Below, piece after piece: positions 56,271 to 64,000 of a stretch of 64,000 nt of DNA. The position numbers and the translations under genes were made by a program. The number at the start of each line of letters is the position of its first letter. The stretch's first letter is position 1. The notes under the pieces were generated by a model. It did no database searches. It saw only the letters and a program-made list of their open reading frames with translations, and was not told the origin of the DNA. Origin of the DNA: Caulobacter henricii (lineage in GTDB: Bacteria; Pseudomonadota; Alphaproteobacteria; Caulobacterales; Caulobacteraceae); NCBI RefSeq assembly GCF_001414055.1, contig NZ_CP013002.1, positions 3,800,205 through 3,864,204 on the forward strand. The letters run 5' to 3'.

Positions 56271-57134
56271 TTGCCCGAATTGCCCGAAGTCGAGACCGTC
56301 CGGCGCGGCCTGGAACCCACCTTGAGCGGCGCGCGGCTCAGCCGCGTGCGCGCCAACCGGCCCGATCTGCGCTTTCCCCTACCCGAGGGCTTCGTCCAGA
56401 GGCTGACCGGGGCGAGGATCCTTCGGCTGGACCGCCGGGCCAAGTATCTGCTGGCCCCGCTCGATCGCGGCGACACCCTCGTCATGCATCTGGGCATGAC
56501 CGGCCGGTTCGAGATCGCCGTGCCCGAGGGCACCATTCGCCCCGGCGACTTCGCCCGCGAGGTCAAGCCCGACGACAAGCACGCCCATGTGGTCTTCGAG
56601 ACGGAAGACGGGGCGGTGGTCACCTATCACGACCCCCGCCGCTTCGGCTTCATGGACCTGATCGCCACCGACCAGGTGGACCGCCATCCGTGGTTTTCGA
56701 CCATGGGCCCCGAGCCCCTGGGCGAGGGCTTTACCGCCCAGACCCTGGTCAGGGCCTTTGCGAACCGCAAGCAGGGCCCCAAGACCCTGCTGCTGGATCA
56801 GAAGACCGTCGCGGGCCTGGGCAATATCTATGTCTGCGAGGCCCTGCACCGGGCGGGCATCTCGCCGTTCAAGCCCTCGGGGATGATCGCCGGCAAGCGC
56901 CTGGGCCCCCTGACGACCATCATCAAGGAGGTCCTGGCCGAGGCGGTCGAGGTCGGGGGCTCGACCCTGAAGGACTTCGCCGCCGCCGACGGGGCCCTGG
57001 GCTATTTCCAGCACCGCTTCCGGGTCTATGACCGCGAGGGCGAGGCCTGTCCGACCCGGGGCTGCAAGGGAGTTATTGCCCGCGAGGTCCAGGCGGGGCG
57101 GTCGACGTTCTATTGCCCGGTGTGTCAGGTTTAG
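56271..57134 (+). CDS. mutM: Formamidopyrimidine-DNA glycosylase MutM (Fpg)
   Basis: Base-excision glycosylase/AP lyase removing 8-oxoguanine. The 287-residue protein must begin PELPEVETVRRGL after Met removal, since Pro2 is the catalytic nucleophile. The start is therefore the TTG at 56271, with GAGG seven bases upstream. LDRRAKYLL, VMHLGMTGRF, LLDQKTVAGLGNIYVCEALH and the C-terminal zinc finger (CPTRGCKG ... FYCPVCQ) are all present. Confidence 0.97.
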   Translation: MPELPEVETVRRGLEPTLSGARLSRVRANRPDLRFPLPEGFVQRLTGARILRLDRRAKYLLAPLDRGDTLVMHLGMTGRFEIAVPEGTIRPGDFAREVKPDDKHAHVVFETEDGAVVTYHDPRRFGFMDLIATDQVDRHPWFSTMGPEPLGEGFTAQTLVRAFANRKQGPKTLLLDQKTVAGLGNIYVCEALHRAGISPFKPSGMIAGKRLGPLTTIIKEVLAEAVEVGGSTLKDFAAADGALGYFQHRFRVYDREGEACPTRGCKGVIAREVQAGRSTFYCPVCQV

Positions 57135-57191
57135 GGGGGCTGCCTCGGAGCGGTCTTTTCCAAGGTCGGCATGGGGCGGCAAGCGGACATG

Positions 57192-57334
57192 CTCCCTCTC
57201 CCAAAGGGAGAGGGTTGGGGTGAGGGGTTACGGCGTTTGACGGAGTGCCGGCACGCCGTCCCGCCTCGTAACCCCTCACCCTCCCATCCCGGCCTTCGCC
57301 GGGACGGGCCCCTCCCTCTCTCAAAGAGAGAGGG
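57192..57334. repeat. Intergenic nested inverted-repeat element
   Basis: Large composite structure. CCCTCTCCC-AAA-GGGAGAGGG (57194-57214) lies at one end and CCCTCTCTC-AAA-GAGAGAGGG (57314-57334) at the other. Between them are long arms GGTGAGGGGTTACG (57219-57232) and CGTAACCCCTCACC (57267-57280) and a TCCCGGC-CTTC-GCCGGGA hairpin (57287-57304). It occupies the 307-base mutM-scfR spacer, which has no other feature. Elements of this type recur in Alphaproteobacterial genomes. Confidence 0.85.
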
Positions 57335-57441
57335 ACCATGAACGTCCGACCAAGGTCGAAAGCACCCCACGGCTTTCCACGCCCCCGATCATCTCGCCGC
57401 GAGCTTCAAGGACAGCCCGTCCCGCCCCTCCGGTCTGAGCG

Positions 57442-58866
57442 TCAGCTGACAAAAGGAAAGGGCGAGAGAGCCTTGTTGGCTTCCTCGACCAGCAGGGTCC
57501 GGTTGATCGGGGCGGCGGCGCGCTGGGGGCAGGCGGGGCGTTCGCAGATCCGGCATGAGGGTCCGATCTCGACGGCCGCCGGGGCGGCGATGTCGAGGCC
57601 GCGGGCATAGACCAGCTTGCCGGCAAATTTCAGCTCGCAGCCCAGGCCGATGACCAGCTCGTCCTCGAGACCCGCCTGCAGGCCCGAAATCCGCCGCACG
57701 GTCCGCGACAGGGTGAAATAGCGCTCGCGGTCCGGCGTCTCGATGACCTGGGTGATGATCCGCCCCGGGGTCTTGAAGCTGTCATGCACGTTCCAGCGCG
57801 GACAGGCGCCGCCGAAGCGGGAGAACGGAAACGGGCCGGCGGCGAAGCGCTTGGAAATGTTCCCGGCCGCATCCAGGCGCATCATGAAGAAGGGCACGCC
57901 CCGCGCGCCCGGCCGGCTGAGGGTGGTCAGCCTCTGGGCCGCCTGTTCATAGCTGATGCCGAACCGCGAGCGGACCCGTTCAATATCGTAGCCGCTGGCC
58001 TGCATGGCCGCCAGGAACGGCTCGTAGGGCATCATGATGGCGGCGGCCAGATAGTTGTCGAGGAACACCTTGAGCAGCTGGCGGGTGGCCCGGTCCGGGG
58101 CCTGGAAGCGGTTGGTCAGGGTCGTCAGGATCTCGCCGGCCTCCATCAGGCCCAGCTGGTAGCACATGGCGAAGATGCGGCTGGCCGGGGCCAGGGTCTC
58201 GGAAATCATCAGCCGCTTGCGGTGGTGATCATAGCGCCGCAGCGAATGGGCCATGGTCTCGACCGGCATGACCCGCGTCTGGATGCCGAACTGCTCCTGC
58301 AGCCGGGCCCGGACGGCCGGTCCGAGATCCTGCGGATCGGCCTTCATCGCTGCCACGATGGTTTCGGCGACCGTCTCGAGTTCGGCGAAATGGTTGCGCT
58401 GGGCGCTGACCAGGTCGCGCACCCAGTCGGTCGGCGACTGCGAGGAGAGGCCCGCCGCCCCGTCCGGTCGCTCGAAGACCCCCAGATCGATCAGCCGGCC
58501 GCGGTCCAGATAGGCGCGATAGAGACGGGTCATGGCTTCGGCGAAGCCGGGGGAAAGCTCCGCCACCTCGGCGGCCTCATGGCGGCTGACGCCGAGATCG
58601 GTGAACATGCTGTCGGACAGCACCTCTTCCAGGCCCGCCCCGCCGCCCGGATCGTCGGCCGACAGGCTGCGCAGGTCCAGGTCATAGGCATCGGCCAGGC
58701 GCAGCAGGATCTGGGCGGTGGCCGGCCTCTGGTTGCGCTCCAGCAGGTTGAGATAGCTGGCCGAGACCCCGAGGTCTTCGGCCATCCGGCTCTGGGTCAC
58801 GCCCAGGTCGCGCCGCAGCCGCTTGAGCCGGCCGCCGAGAAACAGCTTTTTGTCGTTGGTCGCCAT
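57442..58866 (-). CDS. ScfR/RamB-like transcriptional regulator of acetate metabolism
   Basis: 474 residues: N-terminal XRE-type helix-turn-helix (GVTQSRMAEDLGVSASYLNL), a middle IrrE/M78-like domain in which the zinc-protease HExxH is replaced (RIFAMCYQLGLMEA), and the short-chain-fatty-acid regulator domain ending with CRICERPACPQR. This layout matches RamB/ScfR proteins that sense acyl-CoA or short-chain acids and control acetate, glyoxylate or propionate genes. It is divergent from aceA; the 187-base spacer has inverted repeats that begin ten bases before its own start, so autoregulation is likely. Confidence 0.88.
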   Translation of the reverse strand: MATNDKKLFLGGRLKRLRRDLGVTQSRMAEDLGVSASYLNLLERNQRPATAQILLRLADAYDLDLRSLSADDPGGGAGLEEVLSDSMFTDLGVSRHEAAEVAELSPGFAEAMTRLYRAYLDRGRLIDLGVFERPDGAAGLSSQSPTDWVRDLVSAQRNHFAELETVAETIVAAMKADPQDLGPAVRARLQEQFGIQTRVMPVETMAHSLRRYDHHRKRLMISETLAPASRIFAMCYQLGLMEAGEILTTLTNRFQAPDRATRQLLKVFLDNYLAAAIMMPYEPFLAAMQASGYDIERVRSRFGISYEQAAQRLTTLSRPGARGVPFFMMRLDAAGNISKRFAAGPFPFSRFGGACPRWNVHDSFKTPGRIITQVIETPDRERYFTLSRTVRRISGLQAGLEDELVIGLGCELKFAGKLVYARGLDIAAPAAVEIGPSCRICERPACPQRAAAPINRTLLVEEANKALSPFPFVS

Positions 58867-58875
58867 TCGGTCAAC

Positions 58876-58917
58876 TTGTCACAGATTTACAGAACACACA
58901 AAGTGTCATTGTGACAA
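58876..58917. promoter_or_regulatory. Candidate operator for the ScfR/RamB-like regulator
   Basis: TTGTCACA (58876-58883) and TGTGACAA (58910-58917) form an inverted pair; the right element also contains TGTCA-TTG-TGACA (58904-58916). They lie in the AT-rich divergent spacer between the regulator and aceA. Confidence 0.6.
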
Positions 58918-59053
58918 ATCGTCTTCAATAGGTTCGACGGCCGCCCCGCCCTGGCCTTAGCTCCCTCTCACGAGTTTTCTTGTCCGACCCGCTCCTCGCA
59001 TCCGGCTTTCGGCCGCGCAGGAGGGCTCGGCGCCTGATGTGGGACCAAGACCA

Positions 59054-60673
59054 ATGACGCTGCGCAAGACCTATGCCCAACACCGCCAGGAACTGCTGGG
59101 CCGCTATCCCGATGGCGTGACCTCGGGCGGCATCGCCATCGACGACATCATCCAGCTGAAGCTGCAGAACACCTATTCGACCCATCTGGACATCGCCCGC
59201 GACATGGCCGGAGTCATGCGCGCCGACATGGCCGACTATGATCGCGACAGCGCCCAGTTCACCCAGTCGCTGGGCTGCTGGTCGGGCTTCCATGCCCAGC
59301 AGATGATCAAGTCGGTCAAGCGCCTGCGCGGCACCACCAAGGGTGCCTATGTCTATCTGTCGGGCTGGATGGTCGCCGGCCTGCGCAATCGCTGGGGCCA
59401 TCTGCCCGACCAGTCGATGCACGAGAAGACCGCCGTGGTCGATCTGATCGAGGAGATCTATGTCTCCCTGCGCCAGGCCGATGAGGTGGGCCTGAACGAC
59501 CTGTTCAAGACCCTGCGCGCCGCCCGCCAGGCCGGCGACACGGCCGCCGAGGCCGCCGCGATCGAGGCCATTGACGGCTTCGAGACCCATGTCGTGCCGA
59601 TCATCGCCGACATCGATGCCGGCTTCGGCAACGAGAACGCCACCTATCTGCTGGCCAAGGAAATGATCAAGGCCGGCGCCTGCTGCCTGCAGATCGAAAA
59701 CCAGGTCTCCGACGCCAAGCAGTGCGGTCACCAGGACGGCAAGGTCACCGTGCCGCGCGAAGACTTCATCGAAAAGCTGCGCGCCTGCCGCCTGGCCTTC
59801 GAGGAACTCGGCGTCGATGACGGCGTCATCGTGGCCCGCACCGACAGCCTCGGCGCCGGCCTGACCCAGAAGATCCCGGTCAGCCAGGAGCCCGGCGATC
59901 TGGCCAGCGACTATATCAAGTGGCTGAAGACCGAGGCCATCACGGCCGAGAATCCCATCCATAGCGGCGAGGTCGCGCTCTATCGCGACGGTCAGTTCGT
60001 CAAGCCGGTGCGCATGCCCAATGGCCTGTTCGCCTTCCAGGACGGCACCGGCCGGGCCCGTGTCATCGAGGACTGCATCGCCTCCCTGACCCAGGGCGGG
60101 GCGGACCTGCTGTGGATCGAGACCGACACCCCCAATGTCGACGAGATCGCCTCGATGGTGTCGGAGATCCGCAAGGTCGTTCCGAACGCCAAGCTGACCT
60201 ACAACAACTCTCCGTCGTTCAACTGGACCCTGAACCTGCGCAAGCAGGTCCGTGACCAGTGGATCGCCGAGGGCAAGATCCACAAGGACTCCTATCCCGA
60301 GGGCAACAGCCTGATGTCGGCCGAGTATGATGCGACCGACCTCGGCCGCGAGACCGATGCCCGCCTGGCCGCCTTCCAGGCCGACATTTCGGCCCGGGCC
60401 GGGGTGTTCCACAACCTGATCACCCTGCCGACCTTCCACCTGACGGCCAAGAGCATGGACGAGCTGTCGCGCGGCTATTTCGGCGACGAGCGCATGAAGG
60501 CCTATGTCAATTCGGTCCAGCGCGAAGAAATCCGCCGTGGCGTCTCGGCCGTGAAGCACCAGCACGAGGTCGGTTCCGATCTCGGCGACAGCTTCAAGGA
60601 AATGGTCGCCGGCGAGCGGGCCCTGAAGGCCGGCGGTCACGCCAACACCATGAACCAGTTCGCCGCCGAATAG
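59054..60673 (+). CDS. aceA: Isocitrate lyase AceA
   Basis: Splits isocitrate into glyoxylate and succinate, first step of the glyoxylate bypass used for growth on acetate or fatty acids. At 539 residues it is of the long type (as in Pseudomonas) rather than the ~430-residue E. coli type. It carries the catalytic KQCGHQ loop and IADIDAGFGNE. The ATG at 59054 (MTLRKTYAQHRQELLGRY) is chosen over one five codons upstream. A divergent RamB-like regulator and a downstream malate synthase complete the module. Confidence 0.96.
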   Translation: MTLRKTYAQHRQELLGRYPDGVTSGGIAIDDIIQLKLQNTYSTHLDIARDMAGVMRADMADYDRDSAQFTQSLGCWSGFHAQQMIKSVKRLRGTTKGAYVYLSGWMVAGLRNRWGHLPDQSMHEKTAVVDLIEEIYVSLRQADEVGLNDLFKTLRAARQAGDTAAEAAAIEAIDGFETHVVPIIADIDAGFGNENATYLLAKEMIKAGACCLQIENQVSDAKQCGHQDGKVTVPREDFIEKLRACRLAFEELGVDDGVIVARTDSLGAGLTQKIPVSQEPGDLASDYIKWLKTEAITAENPIHSGEVALYRDGQFVKPVRMPNGLFAFQDGTGRARVIEDCIASLTQGGADLLWIETDTPNVDEIASMVSEIRKVVPNAKLTYNNSPSFNWTLNLRKQVRDQWIAEGKIHKDSYPEGNSLMSAEYDATDLGRETDARLAAFQADISARAGVFHNLITLPTFHLTAKSMDELSRGYFGDERMKAYVNSVQREEIRRGVSAVKHQHEVGSDLGDSFKEMVAGERALKAGGHANTMNQFAAE

Positions 60674-60685
60674 CCGACGGCCCCG

Positions 60686-60717
60686 CGCGCCCGCCCCGCC
60701 CCCAGGGGGCGGGCGCG
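60686..60717. terminator. Very GC-rich hairpin between aceA and the small gene
   Basis: CGCGCCCGCCCC (60686-60697) pairs with GGGGCGGGCGCG (60706-60717), twelve base pairs with an eight-base loop. No T-tract. It may set a higher aceA mRNA level by 3'-end protection or reduce read-through to aceB. Confidence 0.5.
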
Positions 60718-60747
60718 ACCCCCACCCTCTCTCAACAGGATCACGCC

Positions 60748-60978
60748 ATGTCTGCGACGAAGTTCACCCCCGCCGCCATGCCCCAGGCGACCGACCAGCA
60801 ACGCGCCGTCGATCGTGTGGCCGAGGCCTCCCACCGCCTGAACGAAGCTGTCCGCCGCGCCATCGACGCCGGCTATTCGGTGGAACTGGTCCGCGCCTCG
60901 CGTCACCATGACGGGGCCGGCAACTGGGGCGACCAGATCGTCCCGACCGTGCGCCCCACCGACGCCAAGCCCGCCTAA
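60748..60978 (+). CDS. Small hypothetical protein between aceA and aceB, 76 residues
   Basis: Soluble, probably helical in the middle (RVAEASHRLNEAVRRAIDAG) with a Gly/His-rich segment (RHHDGAGNWGDQIVPTVRP). An AGGA seven bases before the ATG and third-codon GC like that of its neighbours support translation. Located on the same strand between isocitrate lyase and malate synthase, so it may be a small partner or modulator of the bypass. No family recognised. Confidence 0.68.
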   Translation: MSATKFTPAAMPQATDQQRAVDRVAEASHRLNEAVRRAIDAGYSVELVRASRHHDGAGNWGDQIVPTVRPTDAKPA

Positions 60979-61046
60979 AAGACCCTTTCGACCGTGTCCC
61001 CGGGCCACCGGGGGCCAAGACCCTTCCTAAGCCTGCAGGATTACCC

Positions 61047-62627
<1,581 letters not shown>

Positions 62628-62634
62628 CGGCGCG

Positions 62635-62661
62635 CCCGGCGGACACAACACGTCCGCCGGG
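62635..62661. terminator. Hairpin after aceB
   Basis: CCCGGCGGAC-N7-GTCCGCCGGG, ten base pairs, starting seven bases past the aceB stop. No T-tract, but probably marks the end of the glyoxylate module. Confidence 0.55.
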
Positions 62662-62720
62662 GCTCCCCTTCGCCGCGACGCGCTTTATAAAGCGTGCGCG
62701 TCACAAGGAGAGACCTGCCG

Positions 62721-63509
62721 ATGGCCTATCAGACCCTGATCGTCGAAACCGCGCCGGAGGGTGCCGCCGGCGTCGTCCTGATCCGTCTGAACCGCCCTGA
62801 GGCCCTCAATGCCCTGAACGCCCAGCTGCTGGGCGAGCTTGCCGTCGCCCTGGGCGAGGCCCAGGCCGACGAGGCCGTGGGCTGTATCGTCCTGACCGGC
62901 TCGGCCAAGGCCTTTGCGGCCGGTGCCGACATCAAGGAGATGTCGGACAAGACCTATGCCCAGATGTTCAAGGCCGATTTCTTCACCGCCGGAGCCCGGG
63001 CGGTCGAGCAGTGCCGCAAGCCGATCATCGCCGCCGTCTCCGGCTACGCCCTGGGGGGCGGCTGCGAGCTGGCCATGATGTGCGATTTCATCATCGCCGC
63101 CGACACCGCCAAGTTCGGCCAGCCCGAGATCAATCTGGGCGTCGCGCCCGGCATCGGCGGCACCCAGCGCCTGACCCGCTTCGTCGGCAAGTCCAAGGCC
63201 ATGGACATGATCCTGACCGGCCGGATGATGGGAGCCGAGGAGGCCGAACGCTCGGGCCTGGTCAGCCGGATCTTCCCGGCCGACCTGCTGCTTCCCGAGG
63301 TGCTGGCCATGGCCGCCAAGATCGCTGCCCAGTCGCCCCTGGCGGTCGCCATGAACAAGGAACTGGTCCAGGCGGCCTATGAGACCACCCTGACCACCGG
63401 CGTGGCCCTGGAGCGCCGCCTGTTCCACTCCCTGTTCGCCTTTGAGGATCAGAAGGAGGGGATGGCGGCCTTTGTCGAGAAGCGGAAGCCCGAGTTTAAG
63501 GGCCGTTAA
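62721..63509 (+). CDS. Enoyl-CoA hydratase
   Basis: Crotonase-family enzyme hydrating trans-2-enoyl-CoA in beta-oxidation, 262 residues. [31 protein letters not shown] (oxyanion and first catalytic region) and [17 protein letters not shown] with [19 protein letters not shown] (second catalytic Glu) are all intact. An AAGGAGAG precedes the ATG at 62721. It sits directly before rpsT, the same place as in many Alphaproteobacteria. Confidence 0.93.
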   Translation: MAYQTLIVETAPEGAAGVVLIRLNRPEALNALNAQLLGELAVALGEAQADEAVGCIVLTGSAKAFAAGADIKEMSDKTYAQMFKADFFTAGARAVEQCRKPIIAAVSGYALGGGCELAMMCDFIIAADTAKFGQPEINLGVAPGIGGTQRLTRFVGKSKAMDMILTGRMMGAEEAERSGLVSRIFPADLLLPEVLAMAAKIAAQSPLAVAMNKELVQAAYETTLTTGVALERRLFHSLFAFEDQKEGMAAFVEKRKPEFKGR

Positions 63510-63562
63510 GGCCGGGGCGCGACCGCTTGTCGCATCTCTCGGCAAAACGGCCTCGACAGCCG

Positions 63563-63591
63563 TTGACCGATCTCATCGCTTCCCGTATATC
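63563..63591 (+). promoter_or_regulatory. Predicted rpsT promoter
   Basis: TTGACC (63563-63568) and TATATC (63586-63591) with an exact 17-base spacer, 69 bases upstream of the rpsT start. A good housekeeping sigma factor match. Confidence 0.7.
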
Positions 63592-63659
63592 CGCGCGCTC
63601 AAGATTTTCCCTGCTTCGCGGCTGTCCCGCGCGGCTGTCCGTTTCGAGGTCCAATTTCC

Positions 63660-63935
63660 ATGGCCAACAATCCCGGCGCCAAGAAGGCGATCCGCAAGAT
63701 CGCCCGCCGCACCGAGGTGAACACCGCTCGCCGTTCGCGCGTGCGCACCTTCCTCCGCAAGTTCGAAGACGCCCTGGTGGCCGGTGATGTCGCCGTCGCC
63801 AAGGCCGCCTTTGTCGAGGCTCAATCGGAACTGATGCGCGCCGTTTCCAAGGGCGTCGTTCATCCGAACACGGGCTCGCGCAAGGTCTCGCGCCTCGCTG
63901 CCCGACTGAAGAAGCTGGACAAGGCCGCCGCCTGA
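63660..63935 (+). CDS. rpsT: 30S ribosomal protein bS20
   Basis: Small-subunit ribosomal protein of 91 residues, very basic. It starts [20 protein letters not shown] and contains [20 protein letters not shown], the standard bS20 end. In many Alphaproteobacteria dnaA follows rpsT; the window ends 65 bases later, before any such gene. Confidence 0.97.
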   Translation: MANNPGAKKAIRKIARRTEVNTARRSRVRTFLRKFEDALVAGDVAVAKAAFVEAQSELMRAVSKGVVHPNTGSRKVSRLAARLKKLDKAAA

Positions 63936-63944
63936 CCAGACCTG

Positions 63945-63965
63945 TGAACGAATAAGTTTCGTTCA
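63945..63965. repeat. Inverted repeat after rpsT
   Basis: TGAACGAA-N5-TTCGTTCA, nine bases after the rpsT stop, in the presumed rpsT-dnaA spacer. It may be a weak terminator or an operator. The feature cannot be judged further, as the window stops. Confidence 0.45.
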
Positions 63966-64000
63966 GGAAATTCAAGTATTTACAAGGGCCGGCTGGAGCA

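Overview
The window is high-GC alphaproteobacterial chromosome. It most resembles Caulobacter or Phenylobacterium (Caulobacterales). The case rests on a hemE-linked origin with CtrA-type TTAA-N7-TTAA sites, the mnmE-mnmG-rsmG-parA-parB block with parS sites beside it, a CenR-like response regulator, an NtrZ-like periplasmic protein, and frequent GTG/TTG starts with 4-base ATGA gene overlaps. It looks like ordinary origin-proximal core genome. I saw no phage, insertion sequence, CRISPR array, rRNA or tRNA.

Layout. 1-436: part of a Cori-like replication origin that also carries the hemE promoter region. 0.4-4.7 kb: heme synthesis (hemE, hemH, hemJ) and rho. 4.7-6.8 kb: a quinone oxidoreductase/dienelactone hydrolase pair and a DUF6489 gene coupled to mnmE. 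5.3-12.5 kb: the centromere, with several parS sites among mnmE/mnmG and then parA and parB. 12.7-17.6 kb: holA, lptE, leuS and a DUF3576 lipoprotein. 17.8-23.5 kb: ntrZ-like, thiE-like, yggS, an AraC-type regulator divergent from a DUF2306 membrane protein, an L,D-transpeptidase divergent from cenR, and secB. 23.6-27.3 kb: timA-like, mltA and smr, then an eight-heme cytochrome c with a membrane partner. 27.5-31.6 kb: hisB-H-A-F-E plus a PfkB kinase. 31.7-40.9 kb: mixed housekeeping genes (ATP-grasp, GST, nth, DUF2244, ada-like, hslVU, moeB-like, hydrolase, 2-hydroxyacid dehydrogenase, SH3 protein). 41.0-45.7 kb: fatty-acid synthesis (fabA, fabB, fabI) around a TPR/OGT-like glycosyltransferase. 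45.7-51 kb: an emrAB-type efflux operon with its own TetR regulator, and a chemoreceptor. 51.3-57.1 kb: dut, coaBC, a lipoprotein, ubiB, ubiE, mutM. 57.4-62.6 kb: a glyoxylate-bypass module (ScfR/RamB-like regulator, aceA, a small protein, aceB). 62.7-64 kb: enoyl-CoA hydratase and rpsT.

How the parts fit. Replication control (origin, ParABS) dominates the first 13 kb. The ubiB-ubiE-mutM-ech-rpsT order at the right end is the run that precedes dnaA in many Alphaproteobacteria, so dnaA is expected just past the right edge, more than 63 kb from the hemE-linked origin. The glyoxylate module is inserted into that run next to an intergenic repeat, and the spacer between its regulator and aceA carries matching inverted repeats. 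Other local regulation visible in the sequence: inverted repeats ahead of emrAB, between the AraC-type gene and the DUF2306 gene, and ahead of fabAB. No clearly novel multi-gene system was found. The best candidates for something undescribed are the cytochrome pair, the lipoprotein at 53.3 kb, and the small proteins at 51.3 and 60.7 kb.
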